Source of the DNA: Lihuaxuella thermophila
GTDB lineage: Bacteria > Bacillota > Bacilli > Thermoactinomycetales > Thermoactinomycetaceae
Direction: 5' to 3'
Assembly: GCF_900110165.1 (NCBI RefSeq)
Contig: NZ_FOCQ01000015.1
Coordinates: forward strand, 1 to 64,000
Length of the DNA stretch: 64,000 nt
Below are positions 24,953 through 33,052 of this stretch, piece by piece (the stretch's first letter is position 1; each line of letters opens with the position of its first letter). The translations under genes were made by a program, and so were the position numbers. The notes beneath the pieces are model-generated. The model did no database searches. It saw only the letters and a program-made list of their open reading frames with translations, and had not been told where the DNA came from.

Positions 24953-25600
24953 TTATGAATCGGCATCCACCCATCCGTGTTCGAAGGCGTAACGGGTCAG
25001 TTGAACGCGATTATTCATATGCAGCTTTTGCATGATATTTTTCAGGTGATTTTTAACCGTATATTCGGAAATGGAGAGTTGGCAGGCTATCTCTTTATTA
25101 CTCAATCCTCTGGCCACACAACTGAGAACCTCACGTTCCCGGACGGTTAAGCCGGACTCTGGCGCAGGGCGGGGAGGCTGGCTGAATTCCCTCAGGATGC
25201 GCCGCGCGATTTCTCTTGGCATCGGTGCTTCATCGGCGGCCACAGAGCGGAGGTATTCCAGCCAGATGGAAGGATTCAGGTTTTTTAAGAGATATCCCTG
25301 CGCTCCTTTTTTAATGGCTTCAAACAGGTCGGAAACATCATCGGAGACAGTCACGATAACGATTTTAATCTCCGGGAACCGCTCTTTGATGATCCGTGTC
25401 GCCTTCAATCCGTTCAGCATGGGCATGTTGATATCCATCAGAATCATGTCCGGCATCTTCTCCTCAGACAACAGGATGACCTCCCTGCCGTTCGCAGCCT
25501 CTGCCACGATTTCAAAACCGGGATCATTTTCCAAAATCATGCGCATCGCTTGACGGGCATGTTCATGATCATCGCCGATGAGAATGCGGCAGGTCATCAT
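24953..25600 (-). CDS. NarL/LuxR-family response regulator
   Basis: A receiver domain (residues about 4-120) has the acidic pair DD at 10-11, phosphoacceptor Asp in MILMDINMPML, the Thr/Ser of IVTVSDD and the Lys of YLLKN. A LuxR-type helix-turn-helix follows (LTVREREVLSCVARGLSNKE, then SISEYTVKNHLKNIMQKL). It overlaps the histidine kinase gene by 4 bases (25597-25600), so kinase and regulator are coupled. The target is unknown. The adjacent YtkA-like lipoprotein is the natural candidate. Confidence 0.95.
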   Translation of the reverse strand: MMTCRILIGDDHEHARQAMRMILENDPGFEIVAEAANGREVILLSEEKMPDMILMDINMPMLNGLKATRIIKERFPEIKIVIVTVSDDVSDLFEAIKKGAQGYLLKNLNPSIWLEYLRSVAADEAPMPREIARRILREFSQPPRPAPESGLTVREREVLSCVARGLSNKEIACQLSISEYTVKNHLKNIMQKLHMNNRVQLTRYAFEHGWVDADS

Positions 25601-26418
25601 TCCCCCTCCTTCTCGATCACTAATCTGGTTTTTCCGTTATTGCGGGTAAAAGAAAAGGAGCCGCCCAGCTCGCCCACCCGTTCACGCATAATCCGGAGCC
25701 CGAACCGGCCGTTCGGCTGAAACGGGTCTGTTTGAAAGCCAACGCCATCGTCTTCCACCTCTAAACGCCATCCCCGATGCTTGGGGAGCCAGCGAATCCA
25801 CACCTGGCTGGCATCGGCGTGTTTGCGGATATTGGTGAGAGCTTCCTGGAGGCAGGCGAATAATTCCACTTGTTCTTTGGGTTCCAGATGCACATCCTCC
25901 ATTTTTAAATCCAGATGGAAATCGAGTCCCGTATCCAATTCAAATTGCTGAACCAGTTGTTCGATCCGCGTTTGTAAGCACCGCTTGGACGGCGGATTTT
26001 TCAGGTTGTAGATCGAGTGGCGCACATAATCGTGGATCTGGCGAAGGCTCTTGTCCAGTTCTGTCCATTCGGGTCCCGGATATTTTTCTTTCATCCGGCT
26101 CACCTGGACGGAACACAGGAATAGGGTTTGGGCGATCCCATCGTGAAGTTCGCGGGCGATTCGTTCCCGTTCGTACAGAATCGCCTTTTCTTCTCTCTCC
26201 TTATTTAATTGTGTCTGCATGTTTTCGTAAATCTGAAATAACTTGTGCAGAAAAGTGATGGTAACCAGGAAAACGATCACCGGGGAGAGCCAGTTACCGA
26301 GTTCCATGGAGAGATACGGCAACAAAATCGTATGACGGAGATATTCCCATAAACCGATGACAAATGTAGGTAGGATGAGTATAAGCCATTTGATTGATTT
26401 GTAAGACAAGCGAATCAC
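25597..26418 (-). CDS. sensor histidine kinase, NarX/DesK type
   Basis: A 273-residue kinase with two N-terminal membrane helices and almost no extracellular loop (about residues 9-27 and 40-60), a short coiled coil, the HisKA_3 box RERIARELHDGIAQTLF with the phosphorylated His, and an HATPase domain with LQEALTNIRKHA (N box), DDGVGF (G1) and GRFGLRIMRERV (G2). With no input domain outside, it probably senses the membrane state or a partner protein. Cognate regulator is the next gene. Confidence 0.93.
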   Translation of the reverse strand: MIRLSYKSIKWLILILPTFVIGLWEYLRHTILLPYLSMELGNWLSPVIVFLVTITFLHKLFQIYENMQTQLNKEREEKAILYERERIARELHDGIAQTLFLCSVQVSRMKEKYPGPEWTELDKSLRQIHDYVRHSIYNLKNPPSKRCLQTRIEQLVQQFELDTGLDFHLDLKMEDVHLEPKEQVELFACLQEALTNIRKHADASQVWIRWLPKHRGWRLEVEDDGVGFQTDPFQPNGRFGLRIMRERVGELGGSFSFTRNNGKTRLVIEKEGE

Positions 26419-26599
26419 TCCGGTAGGTTTGGATTCTCGATTTTATCTTATAGCAGAAATTGGAACAGATCATAATAAACATTTGAACGACTGACGAAAA
26501 TAACAGCGGGAAACCCTGGAAACCGGCTTATTCCAATCATGCTGCCTCCAATTCCTCAACCTGATCACGGGCTGGATTTCGGAAGGTGATAGAACTTTT

Positions 26600-26627
26600 T
26601 TGAATGTTCTGTTATTATTAATATATC
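26600..26627 (+). promoter_or_regulatory. sigma-A-like promoter of the carboxypeptidase gene
   Basis: TTGAAT and TATATC with a 16-base spacer, 20 bases before the start codon. Confidence 0.5.
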
Positions 26628-26647
26628 ATGAGAAGGGAGGGGTATCG

Positions 26648-29515
26648 ATGAATCGATGGCAGCGCCGCATCTGTTTTGCGCTGATTTTTTTCATCCTGCA
26701 AGCATGGATGGCTGTTCCCGCATGGGCGTCGGGTGGCTCGGATCCGGATGTGCGCCTGGATCGGACACTCCGTCAGTATGTGCAGGAATTAAAACAAAAT
26801 CCCGACACGAAGGGGATGCTGGTCGGCTATGAAGTGTATTCGCTGGATCGTCATAAAGCGGTATCTTCATGGCAAGAGAGCAAGACATTTGTGCCCGGTT
26901 CGACACTCAAGCTGCTGGTGAGTGCCGCCCTCTTGGACCGCTGGCCGCGTGAGCTGAGAATCCCGACGGAATTGTATATCGACGGCAGGGTGGCGGGAGG
27001 CGTTTTGCGCGGTGACGTGATCCTCAAAGGATATGGAGATCCTTCGCTCACGGTGGACAAACTGGATCAGCTGGCCCAGGCTCTCGTCAAAAAAGGGATT
27101 CGCAAGATGAGCGGTGATATTGTCGTCGACGATTCGTATTATGATTCTGTCCGTTTGGGAACCAGCTGGATGTGGGATGATGAACTCTTCCCGTTTAGCG
27201 CACAGATCGGAGCCGTATCCGTCAACGGCAACACCGTACGGGTAAAAGTGACCCCCGGACGATTGGGGAAACCGCCACGTGTTACCGTTTCTCCCGCACC
27301 GGATTATGTCCGGGTGGTCAACAGGGCGGTTACGGAAGATGGCGACAACCAGAATCTGACCATCACCCGGACGCGGGCGAAAAACGAACTGGTCATTTCC
27401 GGAAAAATCGGAACCGATCACCCCGGACTGACCGTGAAGCGGACGGTCGTGGAGCCCGGACTGTTTGCCGGGTATGTGTTCAAGGAAAGATTGCAAAAAA
27501 AGGGCATGCTGGCTGGGAAACACACCACCGTCATTACAGGGGCGGTGTCCGCACAGGCGGAGCGGATCGGCCAAATCGTTTCACCCCCCATGGATCAATT
27601 GCTCCGTCATATGACCAAGAAAAGCGATAACTTTTTTGCCGAGATGCTGTTAAAGCAGTTGGGAGCGCGGGAGGCGGGTGAAGGAAGCGCAGAGGCGGGG
27701 ATTCGGGCCATTCAGTCGTTTGCCCGTGACCGGGCGGGGATGAATTTGCAGTTTCGACAGGTTGATGGTTCGGGACTGTCGAGGCAGGATGCCATTTCAC
27801 CTCATCACTTGGTTCAACTGTTAGAAACGATGGATCGGCATCCGGCCGGGGAACGTTTTTGGTCGTTGCTGCCCGTTGCCGGAGTCGATGGCACGTTGAA
27901 GAACCGGATGACCGGAACGCCGGGTGAAAAGCATGTCCGGGCCAAGACAGGCGGGGAATTTGGACTCGCCGGAATTGCTGTTGCCCAGTCCGGAGAGCGG
28001 TTCGCTTTTTCCGTCCTGATCAAGGGGGCGCAGAAAAAGGCGTTGGCAAAAGCGTTGCAAGACCGGATCGCCATTACGCTGGCCACGTATCCGGATTTGC
28101 CGGACCCGGGTGAACTTCCGCCGGAAGAAGCATACCTTTTGAGCGATGCCATCGATCCGCTGTTGGCGGACGAAGCCTATGCCGGCATGATCAGCGGGAT
28201 AATGGTTCAATCGGTCGATCATGGTGAAGTGCTGTATCGGCATCATGCGGAAGCGTTGTTAACCCCTGCTTCCAACATCAAACTGTTCACTGCGGGAGCG
28301 GCACTCCGTTCCTTGGGCATGGATTACCGGTTCAAAACGGAACTCTACCGGACCGGGCCCATTCGTGACGGGGTTCTGAAAGGGGATTTAGTGATGAAAG
28401 GATACGGAGATCCGACGTTGGCTACCGACGGGCCGCTGCGTGTCCAAGAAGGTCCGGTGATCGAACAAATCGTCAGCGATTTAAAAGCGCTCGGCATTCA
28501 GCGGGTGGAAGGGAACGTGGTGGCCGATGCCGGCATTTTCACCGATGATGTGTACGGGGACGGGTGGTCCTGGGACGACGAAAGTGAATATTATCAGCCG
28601 CAAATTACCGCCCTGTCCTTAAACAGGGGAACCGTTCGCCTGGACTACCTGCCGGGGGAAAAGGCGGGAGATCCGATCCGGCTCACTTTGTCTCCCAAGA
28701 CGGATTATGTCCGGGTCGTAAACGAGGTGGTGACCGGACCGGCCGGTTCAGAAAACACGTTAAAAATTTGGCGGGACCGGGGAACCAATACGATTCGGCT
28801 GTCGGGCAGCCTCCCGTTGGATTTCGGCGGGGACTACACACGTGTTCCGGTTGAAAATCCCCATCTTTATGCCGGACATGTGTTAAAGGAACAGTTGGAA
28901 CAGGCGGGCATTTCCTTCAGTGCCCGGAGCGGGGTCACATCAGGGCCGGTTCCGGAAGAGTCGGAATTGCTTCGGCGCTATCTTTCCCCTCCTTTGGCTG
29001 AGGTGATTCAATATCTCAATAAGAACAGCGACAATTTTTATGCAGAAATGATCCTGAAGACGATCGGTTTCGAGAAAAAAGGAGAAGGGACGGCCAAGGC
29101 AGGCATTTCAGTCGTGACTGACTATTCCAGGAGTCTCGGGGTGGATCTGAATGCGGATCTGTTGGACGGCTCAGGATTGACGAGGCGCAATCAACTGGCG
29201 TCCGCGCATTTGGTCGGGCTGCTGACCGCACTGACGGAAGAACCCTATTTTTCAGCGATTTACGATTCATTGCCCATTGCCGGAGTGGACGGCACGTTGC
29301 GCAGCCGGATGAAAAATACGGCGGCGGCGGGAAATTTGCGGGGAAAAACGGGATCATTAACAGATGTCAGCGCGCTGTCCGGTTATGTAAGTACCCAAGA
29401 CGGTGAGCGGCTGGCCTATTCGATGTTGATGAATGGTTACACCAGCGGCTCCATGCGGGAGCTGCAAGATAAGATCGGTGTGTTGCTGGCCGAATTTAAA
29501 CGGGAACAGAGGTGA
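26648..29515 (+). CDS. double-domain PBP4-type D-Ala-D-Ala carboxypeptidase
   Basis: The product has 955 residues: a signal peptide ending near AWASG, then two complete S13 (DacB/PBP4) domains in tandem. Domain 1 (about 35-490) has the nucleophile box PGSTLK, the SDN triad (KKSDNFFAEM) and KTGG. Domain 2 (about 505-955) has PASNIK, NSDNFYAEM and KTGS. Both keep WDDE..., VNG/LNRG and DGSGLSR/DGSGLTR motifs, so both look active. PBP4 enzymes trim pentapeptides or cut cross-links of the wall and normally have one catalytic unit (about 450-490 residues). The halves are only moderately alike, so the fusion is old. ATG 26648 follows GAAGGGAGGGG. Confidence 0.9.
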   Translation: MNRWQRRICFALIFFILQAWMAVPAWASGGSDPDVRLDRTLRQYVQELKQNPDTKGMLVGYEVYSLDRHKAVSSWQESKTFVPGSTLKLLVSAALLDRWPRELRIPTELYIDGRVAGGVLRGDVILKGYGDPSLTVDKLDQLAQALVKKGIRKMSGDIVVDDSYYDSVRLGTSWMWDDELFPFSAQIGAVSVNGNTVRVKVTPGRLGKPPRVTVSPAPDYVRVVNRAVTEDGDNQNLTITRTRAKNELVISGKIGTDHPGLTVKRTVVEPGLFAGYVFKERLQKKGMLAGKHTTVITGAVSAQAERIGQIVSPPMDQLLRHMTKKSDNFFAEMLLKQLGAREAGEGSAEAGIRAIQSFARDRAGMNLQFRQVDGSGLSRQDAISPHHLVQLLETMDRHPAGERFWSLLPVAGVDGTLKNRMTGTPGEKHVRAKTGGEFGLAGIAVAQSGERFAFSVLIKGAQKKALAKALQDRIAITLATYPDLPDPGELPPEEAYLLSDAIDPLLADEAYAGMISGIMVQSVDHGEVLYRHHAEALLTPASNIKLFTAGAALRSLGMDYRFKTELYRTGPIRDGVLKGDLVMKGYGDPTLATDGPLRVQEGPVIEQIVSDLKALGIQRVEGNVVADAGIFTDDVYGDGWSWDDESEYYQPQITALSLNRGTVRLDYLPGEKAGDPIRLTLSPKTDYVRVVNEVVTGPAGSENTLKIWRDRGTNTIRLSGSLPLDFGGDYTRVPVENPHLYAGHVLKEQLEQAGISFSARSGVTSGPVPEESELLRRYLSPPLAEVIQYLNKNSDNFYAEMILKTIGFEKKGEGTAKAGISVVTDYSRSLGVDLNADLLDGSGLTRRNQLASAHLVGLLTALTEEPYFSAIYDSLPIAGVDGTLRSRMKNTAAAGNLRGKTGSLTDVSALSGYVSTQDGERLAYSMLMNGYTSGSMRELQDKIGVLLAEFKREQR

Positions 29516-29533
29516 TAAGTCGGGCATAAAATC

Positions 29534-29581
29534 GGGGAACCCCCTTTTTTCCACTTTTTCCGTGGCCGCTTGGGGGTTCCC
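29534..29581 (+). terminator. terminator between converging genes
   Basis: GGGAACCCCC pairs with GGGGGTTCCC around an inner CCAC/GTGG hairpin. It ends the carboxypeptidase gene. Confidence 0.7.
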
Positions 29582-29617
29582 GCTCATTTCATTCTGTATC
29601 CGTCACGGGTGCGTTCT

Positions 29618-30427
29618 TTACCCGTTGCGCTTTAACTTGCCTGTGCGCATCGCATATTTTTCAGCGACGGAGAAAATCCACAATCCGAACGGGATCAGGA
29701 CGGCTCCGATCACGACAAGTATGAGCAATTGTGGCCACAAGTCGGAAAGGGTGGCACCTTTTAAGAGTGCGGCCCGTGCCGATTCCAGCGCGTAGGTTCC
29801 CGGAGAGATCCAGGACAGCGGCTGCAGCCATCCGGGCAACAATGTGACAGGATAATAAATGCCCGAAACGAGCAAAATGACTCCTTGAATGATATGGGTT
29901 GCTTGTGTCCCCCGCTCCGGAGACAGCAGGGGAAGAACCGCAGCGATTAAGCCTAAACCCATAAAAGCCGGACTGGCAACAATCAATACCGACAACGCTG
30001 AAAAAAGGTTGGATTTTTCCAGATTGAGGTCGAAAAATAAAGCGACGGCCGTCAATACGACGACAGTGCGAAAGATGCCGTACAAAACGGCAAACATACA
30101 CATTCCGGCCAGATGAGTCACGCGGCGGATCGGAGCCATAAACGTGTATTCGATGGTTCCTTCCCAGCGTTCCCAGGTGATGGAGTTGGCTACCTCTTCA
30201 AACAGCACCGACATAAAACCCCAGAAGAGAGCGCCAACCACCAGAAACAGGACCATTTCGGAACGTTCTGCCGGGTCGTTTACCGTAAAACCGATCAGCC
30301 CGATGGTTAACGTATTGACAACGTTATAGAAGAGGAAAACCGCTTCCCAGGCGATGTAACGCCGGATCAGGCTGAAACTCCGCTCTACAAAGGCATACAT
30401 GGCATTCAGTTCACTCGTGATTTTCAT
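29618..30427 (-). CDS. ABC-2 type permease
   Basis: A six-helix permease of the ABC-2 family, about 269 residues, with WEGTIEYTFMAPI before helix 3, the helix pattern ending in SGIYYPVTLLPGWLQPLSWISPGTYALESAR and a final helix pair. Substrates of this branch range from peptides to lipids and drugs. The gene overlaps the ATPase gene by about 17 to 29 bases. I prefer the Met at 30427 because GGGAGG touches the Met at 30439. See the small genes upstream for a possible cargo. Confidence 0.85.
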   Translation of the reverse strand: MKITSELNAMYAFVERSFSLIRRYIAWEAVFLFYNVVNTLTIGLIGFTVNDPAERSEMVLFLVVGALFWGFMSVLFEEVANSITWERWEGTIEYTFMAPIRRVTHLAGMCMFAVLYGIFRTVVVLTAVALFFDLNLEKSNLFSALSVLIVASPAFMGLGLIAAVLPLLSPERGTQATHIIQGVILLVSGIYYPVTLLPGWLQPLSWISPGTYALESARAALLKGATLSDLWPQLLILVVIGAVLIPFGLWIFSVAEKYAMRTGKLKRNG

Positions 30428-31304
30428 CTGCCAGCACATCCTCCCATGATTTCCCTGTCAGCCGGAAGAATACTTCTTCCATTGAATTGGTTCCCACGTG
30501 ATCTTTCAAACCTTGGGGGGTATCCAGCGCGACAATTTGACCGTGATCGATAATGGCGATGCGGTCGCATAACCGCTCCGCTTCATCCATGTCGTGGGTC
30601 GTCAGAATGATCGTGGCATCATGGGTGTCCATCACTTCTTCCACAAACTCCTGAACATCCCGCTTTGATTTCGGGTCCAGCCCGGTGGTGGGTTCATCCA
30701 GCAGAACCAGGGTGGGCGATGTCATCAAAGCCCGGGCGATCGCCACTTTTTGCTGCATTCCCCGTGATAAGTTTTCGAGTGAAGTATGGGCTTTCTCTTG
30801 ATCAATGCCGAGGCGGGACAGGATGGAAAGAGCTTTTTCCCGCCCCTCTTCTTGGGGAAGCCCGTAAATTCTCGCCGCATAACGCAGGTTTTCCATTGCG
30901 GACAGCTTTTTGAAAAAGGAGGCTTCAACGGAAACACGGTTGATGAAGCGGCGGATCTGGTGTTGATCTTTTGACACGTCATACCCGAACACGGTTAACC
31001 TACCGCTGTCGGGAAGCAGGAGGGTGGATAACAGACGGATTAACGTCGATTTTCCGGAACCGTTTGGACCCAGAAGCCCGAATACCTCTCCCTGGAACAC
31101 TTCAAACGAAACTTGATCCACGGCCTTTAACGGACGTTTACGGCCGAGGAAGCCGTTTTTCCAGGAACGGCTCCCTTTGACCGGCTCGTAAAAGGTTTTG
31201 CTGATTTGGCGGCAGCTTATGGCGACTGGTGATTCCGGCAAATCGGACGGCCGGTTCGCCTGTTCCGAATCCTTCTCGATGGTCTGAGTTGTCACTACTC
31301 TCAC
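30411..31304 (-). CDS. ABC transporter ATPase
   Basis: A 297-residue ATPase with Walker A GPNGSGKST, signature LSRGMQQKVAIARAL, Walker B LVLLDEPTTGLD and switch TTHDMDEAE. It has a 30-residue polar N-terminal extension and a C-terminal extension after the H-loop, as in drug and bacteriocin exporters. A loop RSWKNGFLGRKRPLKAVDQ before Walker A is that of NatA-like and antibiotic-type ABC-2 systems. It is coupled to the permease by overlap. Confidence 0.93.
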   Translation of the reverse strand: MRVVTTQTIEKDSEQANRPSDLPESPVAISCRQISKTFYEPVKGSRSWKNGFLGRKRPLKAVDQVSFEVFQGEVFGLLGPNGSGKSTLIRLLSTLLLPDSGRLTVFGYDVSKDQHQIRRFINRVSVEASFFKKLSAMENLRYAARIYGLPQEEGREKALSILSRLGIDQEKAHTSLENLSRGMQQKVAIARALMTSPTLVLLDEPTTGLDPKSKRDVQEFVEEVMDTHDATIILTTHDMDEAERLCDRIAIIDHGQIVALDTPQGLKDHVGTNSMEEVFFRLTGKSWEDVLADENHE

Positions 31305-31332
31305 ACCCTTTCACAAAAGTCAAAAATCATCC

Positions 31333-31536
31333 TTACATCCAGTGCGAATAATTCCGGCTGATGTCCAAGCTGCGTATCTTGTCACTCAGAATACTCTGCC
31401 GGTAAGAGCGGGGACCTTCGATCAACCAGTAGTCGATTAAAACGTGATTGAAAACGCTGTTCGTCTCGGATCCGGGTTCCATCTGCTCCTGTAGTCGGAT
31501 CCGCTCTGTGGAAAAGAGGTGGATAATGGCTTTCAA
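31333..31536 (-). CDS. 67-aa protein between hairpins and ABC transporter
   Basis: TTG at 31536-31534 follows AAGGAGGA by 8 bases. The product (starts KAIIHLFSTERIRLQEQ, ends RSLDISRNYSHWM) is polar with clusters of Arg and aromatic residues and no signal or membrane helix. It begins 29 bases upstream of the ATPase gene and is almost surely in one transcript with it. No family is recognised. With the 53-residue gene before it, it could be the transported peptide, a leader peptide or an adaptor. Confidence 0.6.
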   Translation of the reverse strand: MKAIIHLFSTERIRLQEQMEPGSETNSVFNHVLIDYWLIEGPRSYRQSILSDKIRSLDISRNYSHWM

Positions 31537-31572
31537 GACGGTACTCCTCCTTTTTTTCAGCAAAAACAAAAA

Positions 31573-31608
31573 GTACCACAGGTTTTGTAGAGAAACGGCC
31601 TGTGGTAC
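31573..31608 (-). promoter_or_regulatory. hairpin A, 10-bp perfect stem before the 67-aa gene
   Basis: GTACCACAGG pairs with CCTGTGGTAC around a 16-base loop. It shares the 8-mer ACCACAGG/CCTGTGGT with hairpin B (31629-31654), so the four arms can also pair crosswise. On the minus strand it is followed by ACTTTTTG and could stop or delay transcription. Confidence 0.6.
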
Positions 31609-31628
31609 CCTGCAAAAGGGAATATAAA

Positions 31629-31654
31629 ACCACAGGCCCCGCAGAACCTGTGGT
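31629..31654 (-). terminator. hairpin B, terminator after the 53-aa gene
   Basis: On the minus strand ACCACAGG-loop-CCTGTGGT is followed by TTTTAT, an 8-bp Rho-independent terminator 17 bases after the 53-residue gene. Partial read-through would give low expression of the downstream transporter. Confidence 0.65.
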
Positions 31655-31670
31655 GATTGTTTCGCTGAGA

Positions 31671-31832
31671 TTAATTCATCATCGTCTCATCACCGAGGTC
31701 GTCCGGCGGCCTTGTATATGCTTTTTCAGCCAAAAAGATCCCGTTGGAGGGAGCTGCTCCTCTCCGGGTATCGGCAAAAATGGGCAGACCAACCCCTTGA
31801 ACAGTTGGAACATTCATGAACACGTTCATCAT
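31671..31832 (-). CDS. 53-aa peptide under a strong promoter
   Basis: ATG at 31832-31830 follows GAAAGGAGG with a 9-base spacer, an ideal start, and a near-consensus promoter lies 48 bases upstream. The peptide starts MMNVFMNVPTVQGVGLPIFA, continues through a glycine/alanine/proline middle (RRGAAPSNG) and ends acidic (PPDDLGDETMMN). There is no signal peptide, no cysteine, and no double-glycine leader. High expression, a terminator behind it and an ABC exporter downstream resemble the layout of secreted-peptide operons, but no modification enzyme is present, so its nature is open. Confidence 0.65.
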   Translation of the reverse strand: MMNVFMNVPTVQGVGLPIFADTRRGAAPSNGIFLAEKAYTRPPDDLGDETMMN

Positions 31833-31879
31833 GTTGGACGACCTCCTTTCAGAAACGAGTGTAATTTAAGGCAATTTAA

Positions 31880-31908
31880 ATTCTAATGTTTAGCCAACCA
31901 TTTGTCAA
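31880..31908 (-). promoter_or_regulatory. strong sigma-A promoter for the 53-aa gene
   Basis: On the minus strand TTGACA (31908-31903), 17-base spacer, TAGAAT (31885-31880). It reads toward the 53-residue gene. Confidence 0.85.
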
Positions 31909-32020
31909 TGAAATTTTTTGAATTGTTCTTTTCCATTTGACCCGGCTCTTGTCCTTGCCATGGAAATGGAGTATGTTATCGGAAATAAGTGAAATATACA
32001 CAGAAAAGAAGGTGTTATGT

Positions 32021-32686
32021 TTGAAAGCCATTATTTTTGACTTGGACGGTACCTTGTTTCAAACGGAAAAGTTGGCCGTTCCTGCGGCGGAAGCCATGTT
32101 TCGTGATTTAAGGGAGCTGGGCTTGTATTCGGGTGAGACCCCTTCGGCAGCAAAAATTCAGTCGGTATTTGGAATGACGCATGAAGAGATTTGGCAACGG
32201 CTGTTGCCCGAAGCAGACGAGGAAACGAGAAAAAAGGCGGACCGCATCCTGTTGGAGAAAGAGTTGGAGATGTTGGCGGAGGGAAAAGGGGCTCTCTATC
32301 CGGGTGTGGATGAGACCCTTAAAAAACTAAAAAATGCAGGTTGGCCTCTTTTGATCGCCAGCAACGGGCTTCTTCCCTATGTGCGCGGGGCGCTGGAATC
32401 AAAGGGATTAATCTCTCTCTTCGAAGGAATCTACACAGCTGGTGAGTTTGAGACGGGAAGTAAAACGGATCTGGTGAACATTTGCAAAGAACGGCACGGC
32501 ATCACCAGCGGATACATGGTGGGCGATCGCCGTTCCGATGTGAAAGCGGGAAAAGAAAATCACCTGACAGTGATTGGCTGCCGTTATTCCGGTTTCCCCC
32601 AATTTGGCGAACACGATGAACTGGCGGACGCCGACTATATCATTGGCGATTTTAAAGAGTTGCTCAGCATTATTTTGGATTCTTGA
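32021..32686 (+). CDS. HAD-superfamily phosphatase (PGP/beta-PGM-like)
   Basis: A 221-residue HAD hydrolase with motif I FDLDGTLFQTE (nucleophile Asp), cap domain helices (about residues 20-90), motif II IASNG, motif III Lys in FETGSKTDLV and motif IV MVGDRRSDVKAG. This subfamily removes phosphate from phosphoglycolate or sugar phosphates. The substrate is not clear from sequence. I start at TTG 32021, six bases after GAAGGTG. GTG 32012 overlaps that site. Confidence 0.88.
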   Translation: MKAIIFDLDGTLFQTEKLAVPAAEAMFRDLRELGLYSGETPSAAKIQSVFGMTHEEIWQRLLPEADEETRKKADRILLEKELEMLAEGKGALYPGVDETLKKLKNAGWPLLIASNGLLPYVRGALESKGLISLFEGIYTAGEFETGSKTDLVNICKERHGITSGYMVGDRRSDVKAGKENHLTVIGCRYSGFPQFGEHDELADADYIIGDFKELLSIILDS

Positions 32687-33052
32687 CACTTTTCCATGCG
32701 TAACGCAGGGGATTGCCCGCAAGGGACTTTCTTCGGTCGCTTGGGTAATCCCTTCGGTCGAAGAGGAGTTTACTAAGCTACCCCCGAGGCCCCATGGTGA
32801 ATAGTTTGTTTAAACTGCTACGTCACAGACTGTGTTTTTCGCAATTCAGCCTGGCCAGTTGTACACATCGCCTTTTACGTGCAAGGTGATTGGCTGCGGG
32901 GCGCAGCCTCCAGTGGACAACCCGATATGCGATCCGCTTGTCAAGAGCAACGAATTTTCGTTGAATGCGAAACATATGTTCGTGAATGTTATTCAGAAAA
33001 AATGCCGGACTTGCAAGAGGGGTAAATAAAAACTTCAGGAGGGGTTTCTGAG
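32687..33052 (+). other. 366 bp gap with several RNA hairpins before mgtC
   Basis: No gene. GGGATTGCCC (32709) can pair with GGGTAATCCC (32743), followed by a compact three-way junction (listed separately), a CAACGAA/TTCGTTG hairpin near 32948-32963 and the mgtC ribosome binding site AGGAGGGG near 33037. I see no Mg2+ M-box or yybP-ykoY consensus. Confidence 0.45.
32858..32921 (+). ncRNA. candidate structured RNA: three-way junction upstream of mgtC
   Basis: P1: GTTGTaCAC (32858-32866) pairs with GTGgACAAC (32913-32921), one A-G mismatch. P2: ATCGCCTT (32867-32874) with AAGGTGAT (32883-32890), an 8-base loop. P3: GGCTGCG (32892-32898) with CGCAGCC (32902-32908), loop GGG. The helices abut with linkers of 0, 1 and 4 bases, which favours stacking. 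No known riboswitch consensus is evident. It lies about 130 bases before the mgtC-like start, so it could be a leader element. Structure alone supports this. Confidence 0.4.

Noticed and set aside
32687-33052. Mg2+ M-box or yybP-ykoY riboswitch before mgtC
   Set aside because: I looked for the conserved blocks of both and found none; only the unassigned three-way junction is present.
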